A stretch of DNA of 64,000 nucleotides from Melanopsichium pennsylvanicum (Eukaryota > Basidiomycota > Ustilaginomycetes > Ustilaginales): contig OAPG01000003.1 of assembly GCA_900208305.1 (NCBI GenBank), forward strand, positions 1,054,001 through 1,118,000, given 5' to 3'. The translations under genes were made by a program, and so were the position numbers. Below, one piece after another: positions 42,023 through 53,603 of the stretch. The notes below the pieces were generated by a model. That model saw nothing but the letters and a program-made list of their open reading frames with translations. It was not told where the DNA came from and did not search any database. How positions within the stretch are numbered: the stretch's first letter is position 1; each line of letters opens with the position of its first letter.

Positions 42023-44144
42023 GGTGTATTGGATCTGCTGCGATGCTATGCTATGCTGTATTGTGCTTTACAATGCGTATGGACGCGAAAGGTAGCGCGT
42101 AGTGGTAGGGGGGAGGCGAAAAGCCAGCTATAGATGACGATGGTACGAAGGGGTCGCTGTTGGAGGTTGGACCAGGCTGAGCTGTGGGTGGATGAGTGTA
42201 CAATATGTACTGTATATGATCTGAAAGAAAAGCTGGCTGGGGGCGTAACTTACTGGATGTCTGGGTGTCTGCCTCTTGTTCTACAAGGTTGCCAAGCCGG
42301 GTTTTACGACGTCGCTCCTCGCCCATGGATCAAGGATGGGTTAGGGGTGGGTATTTCGAGGACATCTCTGATCGAGTGTCCCGCATTCTGTGGCATTGTG
42401 ACCATGTCGGAGCTGTAAGCGAGCCAAGCATGGTTAAAACAGTCAAAGAACGTCAATCTTTCAGGGTCTGCATTTACAAGCACCAAAAGACTGTCACACT
42501 CACCAGATACCCACATTAGACGTGCTCCATTTCAGACAAACCCAAGACCTTTTTTCCCCTTGCTTGGCAAACATCACTCTGCTCAGCTCGATCTTGCTCC
42601 AGTATATCGTCCCTTGCTTGATGAGAAAGCCAGATACATGGCTGTGCCTCCTTCATTTTCATTTTCTTTTTTGGAAAGAAGCCCTTGACTGTAAATTGAT
42701 GCTCGAACGTCTCACACGTCTCGCTTCTTGAGCTCGTTATCTGTTGCTGTTCCGGCGTTTTCATCGTTGGCTCGTCTCATCTGGGCGACAACACAGAACC
42801 CTTGGCGCTCATTGATGTAAGTTGGTTGCGCTTCTGTCGCGAACGAATGATCTATATGGTCGTGCGTATGCACTTTCTCCTGGGCGAGCTCGCGATGTAT
42901 ACCGTAGTATTTGTCTACAGTGTGTGTGTCGAACGCGAGTGCTTTCCGCGTGCTTTGCATGGAAACGTGGCCCCAAGGACGTCCGTGTACCCGGTTTCTT
43001 CTGTTACACAGCATCCTTTGCTTTGGGTGAACACTAAGAAATCAGGTCTTACCTACGCAGTCGCGCCTTTCAGGAGCATGGCTGTGCTTTCGTCCTCGCT
43101 ATGCCTCGATCATGAAGGGCTTGATTCGGAATGGAGGAGGAAGAAGGGCTCGCTATGCCAGCTTATGCTTGGCAGGACAAAGAGTGGACCTGAAAGCGGC
43201 TGTGAGTCGCTGGATTTCCTTGACATGCGGATAAGCCTCTTGGCACTGTAGTCTGAAATCATCCAACTTGGCTTGGCGCGTTCTTTTTGATATGGTCAAC
43301 TTGTGACCGTCTTCAGATCGCAAAGTGACACTCTGCACGGCATACACATAGGTCTACCAAGAGCATTCGCACTGTCAGACGAGCTTTGTATGTGACCAGT
43401 CGTAGTGCAGTGTATGCTATGTTTGGCCCCGCTATCCTACGTCGCAGAACTATTTGTACATACAGATGATCTGGTGGCAAGCGTAACAGGTGCGGATCCA
43501 AAAAAAAAAAATTAAACTGCAAAAAAAATATTCGTAGGCAAAAAGAGGGTACAAAAACTAAATAGCCAATATACTTACTCACCTATATAGCCCACGCTGT
43601 TAATGTGAGCAGTCTAACAAGGGCGAATCTGCGCGCGGGGCATATTGTTGTCCTCGCCACTCCGCCGTCCATGCCAAGTGACATGCAATGGTCAAGATTC
43701 GTCTCTGTCATCGACGCACACTACTGGGGCATCATCGGACATCGACTTCAAGCCAGGTGCATGATCTCTCCAAGGAACTTGGTGAGATGATGCTTTTTGT
43801 CAAACGACGGAGCTCAGATCCTGGAATGCCCTTGCTGCCTTCCTGACACTATTCGCACGAAAGCAATGCAATGCGGCTGTCGGAAAACGTGCTCTTATGA
43901 AAAGGGGTTTTGTCGATCCCCCAACGCAGGCTAGGAAGAGAGAACCATCATGTGCTTCGCATCAGCACAAGTCATTTTCAGGGGGTTCTTTGGTTGTCGG
44001 GCAAAAAACAAACAAACAAGAAGATGCCTCGCTGGCACCGAACAAGCATGTCATGCAGCGTCGATCTATAGTTTGTCGTCGCACTGACTTTACCTCTGCT
44101 TCTCTTACAACTGTGTTCGGTCTCATTCGCGCGCAGAAGTCGCC

Positions 44145-44345
44145 ATGGAACCAAGATTGACTGTCGTTGTCAAAAGAACTGATCGGCCACTGCGGCGCCA
44201 GGAGAGGCTGCTTCGACTTGACCGAGATGAAGAATTGATCAACGAGCAGCGGCGCGCACGTGAAGCTTCCCTTTCCGACAACTTATCCTTCAGTACTTAC
44301 AAAGAACAGGTTGAGCTTGATGAAAGCAGCAGTCGATCGACGTAG
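44145..44345 (+). CDS. Possible small charged protein (66 aa), unrecognised
   Basis: The ATG at 44145 sits in a favourable context (GCCATGG). The 66-residue product is unusually rich in Arg, Glu and Asp (KRTDRPLRRQERLLRLDRDE) and would form a charged helix; it then becomes Ser-rich. I do not recognise it. It lies alone in a long spacer, has no domain, and could be a chance frame or one exon of a larger gene, although I found no convincing donor inside it. Confidence 0.25.
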   Translation: MEPRLTVVVKRTDRPLRRQERLLRLDRDEELINEQRRAREASLSDNLSFSTYKEQVELDESSSRST

Positions 44346-45524
44346 TGTAAATTTACTGTACCGTAACTTTGTCTTGTCTTCGGCATATTCATCTGTCCGT
44401 TAGGCTCCAAATCCTTCATGCAAACGAAGCGCAGTGCTGCTCAATTCTTCATATACGATCTGCAGCAAAACGAATTGATCCTCAAGCAACCATCACGGTC
44501 ACTCGCCTGCTCTTCACGTCTGTCGAAAGCAGACTTTGATCGAGAATAGCAGTGTGTGACATCGGCAACGCCTTAAGGTAAGACAAAGTCGCATCCTCTG
44601 TATTTTGTTCTGGAAGGACACCTGGACAAGCAAACTATCCAACAGCTTCACCTGCCCAAGCAGAAAGCACAGATTTGAAATAACCAGAAGTAAGGAGGAT
44701 GACGACTCAAACGTTGGAGAGGACGCACTCGAAAACCGGATGGGCTTTGGATTCTTCGGGGCAAGCACGTCGTCCCGACGTCCTAGCGCTCTCTTGCGTT
44801 CAACTTGCCTGAGCTCATGCTTTGCTGCCCGGTCCAGCGTAAAGGTTCTCGTAGATTTTCTTCGAGAGGACTGCACTGTACTGTACACTGAGTGATGGAC
44901 CGAACAAATACAGTCTCGGTGCTGGTTCGGCAAGTCGAAGATCGAAGCGGTTCAGTAGGGTTTAGCTTTGGGATCAGCAAAAGAAGAATTAGGACGCGTG
45001 GTCGAGTGTTCACCGCCAAGTCTCAAAGGGAGGAGAAAGCCAAACTTTGTTGAAAGGGTTGCTTGCGTTTTTGTATATCCTCGATGCTCTGGCTAAGTTG
45101 TAGGCAGTGTAAATGTCAAGCACCATAACTTATTCTAATGTATATTCCTGTATTGTTACGCTCGGTTAACGACTTTCGATCGACACACATGCAGACCAAA
45201 GTAGACGGACGGTGTGTGATTACACGCAGTCAAAAGGTGTGGGATCTGTAAATTAATCGACGACGCAAAGACAAAACATGCATGCCTCATACTGTTTAGA
45301 GGCCGGCAAACGCGTAGCTTTTTCAGTGCGAGGCGTTTGTAGATTTCGATCAAGAAGTTTTTTTAGTCACACTTACAGTTCTCAGCCTTCCAAACCAAAA
45401 TAGGCAGAGCTGACAGTAGAGGATCCCACAAATCAAAAGGGCGGCTCAACCCAGCGACGCAGCTCCGGTACAGGCTAGCATCAACAGGACAGGATCTACA
45501 GTAAAAGGGTAAGTTAGGGTGCAA

Positions 45525-45556
45525 ATGCACGATGCACGATGCACGATGCACGATGC
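45525..45556. repeat. ATGCACG heptanucleotide repeat, four units
   Basis: Four perfect ATGCACG units plus a partial ATGC. Confidence 0.92.
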
Positions 45557-45680
45557 TGTGCCTCAGGGGCTTCGGTGATTTGGTCGAAACAAGCACCTGC
45601 ACAGCGCGACACAGTATCCTTTTGCTCGAATCAACGGTGCTCCGAGACGAAGAGTTCGAAAAAACAAAGAGAGGGAGACC

Positions 45681-45725
45681 CTCGGGCTAATGGTTAGACT
45701 GGACGCTTGAATTCGATTCGTATTC
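45681..45725 (+). pseudogene. Possible truncated tRNA-derived sequence
   Basis: CTAATGGTTAGACTGGACGC resembles the D-arm and 5' anticodon stem of a tRNA (A-box region). It is followed at once by AATTCGATTCG, which matches 8 of 11 positions of the B-box consensus. The anticodon arm and variable region between them are missing and no acceptor stem can be paired, so this is at best a broken copy. Confidence 0.25.
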
Positions 45726-46383
45726 AAAAAGGAAAAATACAGGCGACAGGCGAGAGGAAGAACAAGCGTGGTGAGTTGAAAATGCCTATGCCGAAGCCCA
45801 TTTCAAAATTTGCAAAAAGTAAATCAATCAACCGGGGATCAAGCGAAGCCAAAGGGTTGGAGGGCCAAACGAGTGTCGAAACTTTTGAACTGAAGCAAGA
45901 AAAAGCGTCAACACGTCGATCGGAATCACGCTCCATAACTGACTGCTTCAGTGCCGTTTTCATCGAAATTGTCACGTCTACTCCTCACACACCAATAAGT
46001 AGCAAGTATATATCAAAATCTGATTTGATATTTGAGTTGTTTATGTTTTGATTTCCAATTGACGTGACTTTACTATTTGGCCACTCCTCTGCCTACATGC
46101 CTCCAAGTTTCTATGCGACTCGGCCTGATCGCGCATTTTTTTTCTTGCAGGAGCATCTGTCCGCTGGCTGTGCTTTGTGCAATTCGGGTGTGAATGTCTC
46201 TGCGTTTGTAGCATTTTGCCCCTGAAGCTGCCCATGAACTTGTCAGCCAGCCAGCCCCTCTCCTTTGCCTCTGCGTGGTGGGTGTGCGCGTGTTTCTCTC
46301 CTCGCCAGACAGTAAAGCTGGTCTGCGCGGATGCACCGACGTGAAGCTGAAACTGCGATCTGCGCATCGTTCGCTGTCACTCA

Positions 46384-46420
46384 GACACACACAGACACAC
46401 ACAGACACGCACACAAACAC
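46384..46420. repeat. CA-rich microsatellite
   Basis: Interrupted (CA)n with GACACAC units. Confidence 0.85.
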
Positions 46421-47147
46421 TCTCTCTGGCTCTGAGACTGCCGCCCCGCTCTTGGCCCTGACATCCCTTCCAACCCTGTCCCTGAGCCTCGCTTTACCCT
46501 GCCTGGCTGCCTTCCTACCTAGTCGAGCCAAAGCAAAGTAGCCACACATCACAGTCCATAGCGCAGCCCTGTTAGCCAAAAGTTGGTATCGATTCCCTCG
46601 TTCCGCTCCTCTGCTCCTCTGCTCCTCCGCTCCACCGCTCTCCTAGATTGTCAGGATTCAGCACCTTCGCCATCCTTACTCCATCCCCTCTGCACCATTG
46701 TCGACCTCTTGCTCCCTGTCACGACCCATTTCATCCACCACACATCAATACGTGTCACGCAGACAGGTCGGATCACATACACAACGACGAGTCGACATTG
46801 ACCGTCAACGACCCTGCTGGTCATCGTTCTTGTCCACAATACCTGTCTACTACAAAACGGTGGATCCACCTCGTCGCATCGGTCTAGGGTGATCTTGAAC
46901 AGCTTTTATTCTTCTCACGACCTCATCAGCCGCTCTGCCCCAGTCACACTCTGTTCGAACGGCGGATTACATCGTCCACAAAAGCAACCTTTGATCACGT
47001 CGACTCTGCGCATGTCCTTTGATAAGCTCGTAACAGAATTCTGCATCGATCTGCCCCACCATCTTCGACCGTCACCCAAGTCGCAAAACTCCTTCTGAAG
47101 GCATCTTTGCCCACACCACCACCACCACCACAAGCTCATACAACGGG

Positions 47148-50100
47148 ATGTCGTCCCATAACGGCGCTGGTGGCCCACCTCCACAGCAGCCCCCTTCCAA
47201 CCCTTTCGCTGGTGCTGCCTTCCACGAAGACCAGGGCAGCGAAGCCAGCTACTTCCCCAGCGAACGCAGAGATACCTACGCCTCGGAGCGATCCGATGGT
47301 GAGCTCATCCCCGGTCACGGCTACGATGCCGATTCTTACGAGGGCGGTGCCTACAAGGACAGCTACGCCTATTCTGCTGAATCTGCGCAGCGAGGCTACC
47401 CTTCCGGTCCCGGTAGCCAGTTCGGTCAAGGCTCTTACGCTCCATCTGGCATTTCCAGTCCATACCCCGGCGCCGATGCAGGTGGCGGATACCGCCAGCG
47501 TGAGCCGTATCCCGCTTGGACCGCCGAGCACAACATTCCTCTCGCCAAGGAGGAAATAGAGGATATCTTCATCGACTTGGCCAACAAGTTTGGATTCCAG
47601 CGCGACAACATGCGCAACATGTATGATCACCTCATGATCATGTTGGACTCGCGCTCGAGTCGCATGACTCCTCAGCAGGCATTGATGACCATTCACGCAG
47701 ACTACATTGGCGGAGAGCATGCCAACTACCGCAAGTGGTACTTTGCCGCCCAGCTCGATCTCGACGATGCCATTGGCAAAGTGCAGAACCCAGGTCTCGC
47801 ACGCGCAGCCAGCATGGCCAACCGTGGCCGCAACGCAGGCAGTGCTGCCGCCAAGCTCCAAACTGCTAGCGCCAAGTCGCTACAGACCGCCTCGGCTCGA
47901 TGGCGAGATGCCATGCTCAAGATGAGCGACTATGACCGCACACGACAGATTGCACTCTACCTTCTTTGCTGGGGTGAGGGTGGTCAGGTCCGGTTCGTAC
48001 CCGAGTGCCTCTGCTTCATCTTCAAGTGCGCCGACGATTACTACCGCTCGCCCGAGTGTCAGAACCGGATGGAGCCCGTGCCTGAAGGTCTCTACCTCCG
48101 CGCCGTTGTCAAGCCTCTCTACCGCTTCCTCCGCGACCAGGTCTTTGAGGTCATCGATGGCAAGTTTGTTAAGAAGGAGAAGGATCACGACAAGATCATT
48201 GGCTACGACGACGTGAACCAACTCTTCTGGTACCCCGAGGGCATTGGCAGGATCGTTTTGAACGACAAGACTCGCCTGGTTGATGTTCCCCCTAGCCAAC
48301 GGTTCATGAAGTTTGACAAGATCGACTGGCCTCGCGTCTTCTTCAAGACGTACAAGGAGAAGCGATCGTTCTTCCACTTGCTTGTCAACTTCAACCGTAT
48401 CTGGATCCTTCATATCTCGGTCTTCTTCTACTACACCGCCTATAACGCTCCCAAGATCTACGCCCGCTCGCGAAACCCGACCACTGCAGAGTCGCTTTCG
48501 GCCGCCGGTCTCGGTGGTGCGGTGTCATCCATGATCATGATCTTTGCCACCATGGCCGAGTTTTCGTACATTCCCACTACCTGGAACAACACGAGCCACT
48601 TGATGCGCCGTATGATCTTCCTTGCCATCTGTCTAGCGCTCACCATTGCCCCCGCTGTCTACGTCTTCGGCTTCAACAACAAGGGAAATGTTGCCCACAT
48701 CATCGCCATCGTCCACCTGGCTGTCGCCGGATGTATCACCGCCCTCTTCTCCATCGTCCCCTCAGGTCGCATGTTTGGAGACCGCGTGGCAGGCAAGGCG
48801 CGCAAGTACCTTGCTAACCAGACGTTTACCGCCTCGTACGCTCCTCTCGTCGGAACTCATCGCGCTGTCTCGATCTTGCTCTGGGCGCTTATCTTCGGAT
48901 GCAAGCTCACCGAATCCTACTTCTTCTTGACGCTCTCCTTCCGTGATCCTATGGCCGTCATGATCACCATGAAGGTGCAGGGATGCAGTGACAAGTACTT
49001 TGGCACCGCCCTTTGCTCGAACCAGCCCGCCTTCGCTCTTACTTTCATGACTATCATGGATCTCAGTCTCTTCTTCCTCGATACCTTCTTGTGGTACGTC
49101 ATCTGGAACACGGTCTTCTCCATCGGCTGGTCGTTCCACATGGGTCTCTCCATCTGGACTCCTTGGTCCGACATCTTCCAGCGATTGCCCAAGCGCATCT
49201 ACGCCAAGCTTCTCGCCACGGCCGACATGGAGATCAAGTACAAGCCCAAGGTGCTCGTCTCGCAGGTCTGGAACGCCATCATCATTTCCATGTACCGTGA
49301 ACACTTGCTCTCGATCGACCACGTTCAGAAGCTGCTTTACCACCAGGTGCCTGCTGGCGAGAACGGCAAGCGAACACTGCGCGCCCCAACCTTCTTCATC
49401 AGCCAAACCGACAAGGGAATCAAGCCCGAGTTCTTCCCCAAGGGCTCCGAGGCCGAGCGTCGTATCAGCTTCTTCGCGCAGTCGCTTACTACCGCGCTCC
49501 CCGAGCCTCTCCCCATCGACGCCATGCCCACCTTCACTGTCCTCGTGCCCCATTACTCTGAGAAGATCCTGCTCTCGCTCCGTGAGATCATTCGCGAGGA
49601 GGACCAGAACACCCGTGTCACTCTGCTCGAATACCTCAAGCAGCTCCACCCCGTCGAATGGGACAACTTCGTCAAGGACACCAAGATCCTCGCCGAGGAG
49701 TCTTCCGGCTTTGGTGGCAACTCGCCATTTGGAGGTGACAGCGATGAGAAGTCTGGCACCAAGAACTCTGGCAAGGCCGATGACTTGCCCTTCTACTGCA
49801 TCGGTTTCAAGTCGGCCGCTCCCGAGTACACGCTCCGAACCCGTATCTGGTCGTCGCTCCGTGCTCAGACGCTCTACCGCACCGTCTCTGGGTTCATGAA
49901 CTACTCCAAGGCCATCAAGCTGCTCTACCGTGTCGAGAACCCCGAGGTCGTCCAGCTCTTTGGTGGCAACACCGAGAAGCTTGAGCGCGAACTTGAACGC
50001 ATGTCCCGCCGCAAGTTCAAGTTTGTCATCTCCATGCAGCGATACTCCAAGTTCAACAAGGAGGAACAGGAGAACGCCGAGTTCTTGCTCCGTGCCTACC

Positions 50101-52505
50101 CTGACCTGCAAATTGCCTATCTCGATGAAGAAGCTCCCCGCAAGGAAGGCGGCGAATCGCGCTGGTTCTCGGCTCTCGTCGACGGACATTCTGAAATCCT
50201 GCCCAACGGAAAGCGTCGACCCAAGTTCCGCGTTGAACTGCCTGGTAATCCCATTCTCGGTGACGGCAAGTCGGACAACCAGAACCACGCCATCATCTTC
50301 AACCGCGGCGAATACGTCCAGCTCATCGACGCCAACCAGGACAACTACCTCGAAGAGTGTCTCAAAGTCCGCAGCGTTCTTGGCGAGTTCGAATCCTTCA
50401 ACGTCTCGAACCAGAACCCCTACGGATCCGGCCATCAGGAATTCGCCAAGGCACCCGTCGCCATTCTCGGTGCTCGCGAGTACATCTTCTCCGAGAACAT
50501 CGGTATCCTCGGTGATGTCGCTGCCGGCAAGGAGCAGACGTTCGGTACCATGGCTGGTCGTGGTCTTGCGCAGATCGGTGGTAAGCTCCACTACGGTCAC
50601 CCCGATTTCCTCAACACAATCTTCATGACCACGCGCGGTGGTGTGTCCAAGGCGCAGAAGGGTCTGCACTTGAACGAGGATATCTATGCCGGTATGAACG
50701 CCCTCGGCCGCGGTGGTCGCATCAAGCACGTCGAGTACTACCAGTGTGGTAAGGGTCGTGATCTTGGTTTCGGTACTATCTTGAACTTCACCACCAAGCT
50801 TGGCAACGGAATGGGCGAGCAGATGCTGTCCCGAGAGTACTACTACCTCGGCACTCAGCTGCCTGCCGATCGCTTCCTCACCTTCTACTACGGTCACCCT
50901 GGATTCCACATCAACAACATTCTCGTCATTCTCTCGGTGCAGCTCTTCATGTTCACCATGGTGTTCATCGGTACGCTCAACTCGCAGCTTCGAGTCTGCG
51001 CAACCACCAACAGCGAGTATATTGTCGGTACGGGCGGCTGCTACTACCTCAACCCGGTGTTCCTGTGGATCAAGCGTACCATCATCTCGATCTTCCTCGT
51101 GTTCATGATCGCCTTCTTGCCACTCTTCCTGCAGGAGCTTTCGGAGCGTGGTGCCGTCTCGGCCTTCATCCGTCTCGCGAAGCACTTTATGAGTCTCAGT
51201 CCCATCTTCGAGGTGTTCTCGACCATGACCTACTCGCATTCGATCATCAGCAACCTGACCTTCGGTGGAGCTCGTTACATTGCCACTGGACGTGGATTCG
51301 CCACCACTCGTCAAAGCTTCGCGTTGCTCTACAGTCGATTCGCCGGACCTTCGATCTACTCGGGCATGCGTCTGCTGCTGTTGCTGCTTTACATCACCTT
51401 GACGCTCTGGATCCCCCACTTGATCTACTTCTGGATCAGTATTTTGGCGCTCTGCATTGCTCCCTTCTTGTTCAATCCTCACCAGTTCTCTGCTTCCGAC
51501 TTCATCATCGACTACCGCGAGTTCCTCCGCTGGATGTCGCGTGGTAACAGCCGATCCCACGCCAACTCGTGGATCGGCTACTGCCGTCTCAGCCGAACCA
51601 AGGTTACCGGTTACAAGAAGAAGCGTCTCGGACACCCTAGCGAGAAGCTTGCAGGTGACGTCCCTCGTGCCGGCTGGAGGACCATCTTGTTCGCCGAGGT
51701 GATCTTCCCCATCTGCCTTGCTGTCATCTTCGTGGTCGCGTACGCCTTTGTCAAGTCTTTCCACCAGACCGGAGACCCGCCCCAGGGTGCCATTGTCCGC
51801 ATCGCCATCATTGCTCTTGGACCCATCGTGTGGAACGCCGCCATCTTGCTGGTTCTGTTCCTCATCAGCATGTTCCTCGGCCCTGCTCTCAACAACTGCT
51901 GCGCCAAGTTTGGTTCGATCATGGCCTCGATCGCGCACGTGCTCGCCGTCATCGGTGTGATTGTCGCCTTCGAGTTCCTGTGGTTCCTTGAGCTCTGGAA
52001 CGCCTCGCACGCCGTGCTTGGCGTCATCGCCGTCATTGCCATTCAGCGTGCCATCTTCAAGATCCTCATCGCGCTTGTTCTTTCGCGAGAGCTCAAGCAC
52101 GACGAGACCAACCGTGCTTGGTGGACTGGTCGATGGTACGGGCGTGGTCTTGGTGGTCATGCGTTCAGCCAGCCTGCCCGAGAGTTTGTCGTCAAGATCA
52201 TCGAGATGTCGCTCTTCTCTGCCGACTTCCTTACTGCTCACATCTTGCTCTTCGGGCTGTCTTTGCCATGCTTGATCCCTTACTTTGACAGGCTGCACTC
52301 GACCGCGCTATTCTGGCTGCGTCCATCCAAGCAGATCCACGCACCCATCTTCTCGCTCCGACAGCGAAAGCAGCGAAGGTCGATTGTGTTCAGGTACCTG
52401 TTGCTGTTCATCTTTGCCTACGCAGTGTTCTTGGCGTTGATCATCTTGCCGGCCATCTTCTCGTCGACGATCGATCTCAACTGCTCGTTCTGCAAGTCGC
52501 TCTAA
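47148..52505 (+). CDS. FKS1: 1,3-beta-D-glucan synthase catalytic subunit (FKS1)
   Basis: This is an intronless frame of 1785 residues from ATG 47148, close to the usual family length. Fks1 is the plasma-membrane enzyme that makes cell-wall 1,3-beta-glucan from UDP-glucose, with Rho1 as regulator. The first 120 residues are Gly/Ser/Tyr-rich. The FKS1 N-terminal domain follows (YLLCWGEGGQVRFVPECLCF). A first group of membrane helices comes before the large cytosolic glucan-synthase domain. That domain contains FTVLVPHYSEKILLSLREII, NQNHAIIFNRGEYVQLIDAN and HLNEDIYAGMNALGRGG. The second helix group fills the C-terminal third. Echinocandin hot spot 1 reads FLTLSFRDP (about 593-601). The hot spot 2 region reads FLWIKRTII (about 1305-1313). 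Codon use is strongly C-ending, suggesting high expression. The bias keeps a long antisense frame open, which I rejected as a gene. Confidence 0.97.
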   Translation: MSSHNGAGGPPPQQPPSNPFAGAAFHEDQGSEASYFPSERRDTYASERSDGELIPGHGYDADSYEGGAYKDSYAYSAESAQRGYPSGPGSQFGQGSYAPSGISSPYPGADAGGGYRQREPYPAWTAEHNIPLAKEEIEDIFIDLANKFGFQRDNMRNMYDHLMIMLDSRSSRMTPQQALMTIHADYIGGEHANYRKWYFAAQLDLDDAIGKVQNPGLARAASMANRGRNAGSAAAKLQTASAKSLQTASARWRDAMLKMSDYDRTRQIALYLLCWGEGGQVRFVPECLCFIFKCADDYYRSPECQNRMEPVPEGLYLRAVVKPLYRFLRDQVFEVIDGKFVKKEKDHDKIIGYDDVNQLFWYPEGIGRIVLNDKTRLVDVPPSQRFMKFDKIDWPRVFFKTYKEKRSFFHLLVNFNRIWILHISVFFYYTAYNAPKIYARSRNPTTAESLSAAGLGGAVSSMIMIFATMAEFSYIPTTWNNTSHLMRRMIFLAICLALTIAPAVYVFGFNNKGNVAHIIAIVHLAVAGCITALFSIVPSGRMFGDRVAGKARKYLANQTFTASYAPLVGTHRAVSILLWALIFGCKLTESYFFLTLSFRDPMAVMITMKVQGCSDKYFGTALCSNQPAFALTFMTIMDLSLFFLDTFLWYVIWNTVFSIGWSFHMGLSIWTPWSDIFQRLPKRIYAKLLATADMEIKYKPKVLVSQVWNAIIISMYREHLLSIDHVQKLLYHQVPAGENGKRTLRAPTFFISQTDKGIKPEFFPKGSEAERRISFFAQSLTTALPEPLPIDAMPTFTVLVPHYSEKILLSLREIIREEDQNTRVTLLEYLKQLHPVEWDNFVKDTKILAEESSGFGGNSPFGGDSDEKSGTKNSGKADDLPFYCIGFKSAAPEYTLRTRIWSSLRAQTLYRTVSGFMNYSKAIKLLYRVENPEVVQLFGGNTEKLERELERMSRRKFKFVISMQRYSKFNKEEQENAEFLLRAYPDLQIAYLDEEAPRKEGGESRWFSALVDGHSEILPNGKRRPKFRVELPGNPILGDGKSDNQNHAIIFNRGEYVQLIDANQDNYLEECLKVRSVLGEFESFNVSNQNPYGSGHQEFAKAPVAILGAREYIFSENIGILGDVAAGKEQTFGTMAGRGLAQIGGKLHYGHPDFLNTIFMTTRGGVSKAQKGLHLNEDIYAGMNALGRGGRIKHVEYYQCGKGRDLGFGTILNFTTKLGNGMGEQMLSREYYYLGTQLPADRFLTFYYGHPGFHINNILVILSVQLFMFTMVFIGTLNSQLRVCATTNSEYIVGTGGCYYLNPVFLWIKRTIISIFLVFMIAFLPLFLQELSERGAVSAFIRLAKHFMSLSPIFEVFSTMTYSHSIISNLTFGGARYIATGRGFATTRQSFALLYSRFAGPSIYSGMRLLLLLLYITLTLWIPHLIYFWISILALCIAPFLFNPHQFSASDFIIDYREFLRWMSRGNSRSHANSWIGYCRLSRTKVTGYKKKRLGHPSEKLAGDVPRAGWRTILFAEVIFPICLAVIFVVAYAFVKSFHQTGDPPQGAIVRIAIIALGPIVWNAAILLVLFLISMFLGPALNNCCAKFGSIMASIAHVLAVIGVIVAFEFLWFLELWNASHAVLGVIAVIAIQRAIFKILIALVLSRELKHDETNRAWWTGRWYGRGLGGHAFSQPAREFVVKIIEMSLFSADFLTAHILLFGLSLPCLIPYFDRLHSTALFWLRPSKQIHAPIFSLRQRKQRRSIVFRYLLLFIFAYAVFLALIILPAIFSSTIDLNCSFCKSL

Positions 52506-53603
52506 GCGCCGTTGCATCGGCTGCAGCACTCGAGCTGTGATTGGTCGTCGTTGTTCTCGAACGTGCCACACGGACTGCTGCAGCGTGTCTCAAAACTCTG
52601 CATGTCCTCTCGTCTTTCCGCTCCCTTTCTTTTCTTTCTCTGGCTCTGCATATCCTATCCCATCCCATCATTCCCACCTTCGTTGTCCCGCTCGCGCTGC
52701 TTGCCAGCTCAATTGTCTCGAACATTCTCACTCTCCTTCTCTAGAGTTCTGTAATATGTAGTAGGCTTTTTCCATCGACATCGGAGCCCTTGCTGAGCCT
52801 TGCCGACGTGCAGTATGGCCTTCAGTCATTGTCTCGCATCTGTTTCCTCTTTTTCCTGTCAAATAACATTTTTGTTTCTGGTGCTTGAACTATTTCGTCC
52901 TCAAATCTTGCCCTTTGCCTCACTTTTGCATCATCTCACTTTTTGCACAAAGCATCACATCTGAATGGACCATTTCTTTTCGAAATCAATCTTGTCTGCT
53001 GTGTGATTGGGCTGTAAACATGGAGCAACGCGTGACATTGTGCTGTGCTGTATCATGGGAAGGCACGTAGGCGCTTTTGCTTAAGACTGAGGAATGGAGG
53101 TGTACAGCAACGGTTGATACGATGTGTATTTATTTGTATTTCACTTTTCGGTGTGGGTCACACACTTGAAAGAGCTTCTGAGTCGCGTCGACGCGCGCTG
53201 AAGAATGGCTGAAGAATGGTTGATTCACAATGGGTGTTGGATCTCAAGAGAGTTGGCAACAGACGGAAAAGTGAAAGTGAAAGCGACGCGCCTCTGAGAA
53301 TTGTGAGTGGAGGCAGAAAGCAGCATGCTTGATTTGGGATTCTGTGACTGTTATCGTCAATACCATGACCCTCTTGTATCACCATTACGATCACGAAACT
53401 CTTCGGTCTGTCGTTCGCCTTGTAGTTGATCATCATCGCGATATATTCTCACGCGTTCGATTCATAGCTCTTGCTCGAGCAGCTCCGTTCTGGATGGCCA
53501 CTCAATCACTAGAAGGGATCTACGCACTCGGCTGAACATTCTTTCCCCACCTAACACCCTCTGGTCGAAAACAAGGCACAGACTTAATAACAGCAAACGT
53601 GTC
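52506..53603. other. Spacer between FKS1 and the CENP-L-like gene
   Basis: 1.1 kb with the FKS1 3' flank, pyrimidine-rich at first. No gene or notable repeat is seen. Confidence 0.5.

Larger units (their letters stand above)
42023..47147. other. 5.1-kb divergent region between GH72 and FKS1
   Basis: The largest spacer in the window. I see no gene with a recognisable domain. Contents: a 67-codon frame with a good start context at 44145-44345, a GATGCAC-type heptamer repeat at 45525-45556, a tRNA-like remnant near 45681-45725, a CA-rich microsatellite at 46384-46420, and a pyrimidine-rich stretch from about 46580 to 47140 that looks like the FKS1 promoter and leader. Confidence 0.55.

Noticed and set aside
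43153..43347. Minus-strand frame with a plausible-looking segment (LRSEDGHKLTISKRTRQAKL), preceded by an AG acceptor
   Set aside because: The composition is protein-like, but upstream frames carry stops at the candidate donor and I could not assemble a complete gene model.
44514..44933. Overlapping frames on both strands (96 and 139 codons)
   Set aside because: Neither has a known motif, the minus one is Ser/Arg/Leu-biased, and no splice connection to the 44145 frame was found.
48762..52298. A 1178-codon open frame on the minus strand, opposite FKS1
   Set aside because: It is fully contained in FKS1. The product is a low-complexity mix of Glu, Asp, Val, Leu, Arg and Gly without domains. It stays open because FKS1 codons are strongly C-ending, which removes reverse-strand stops.
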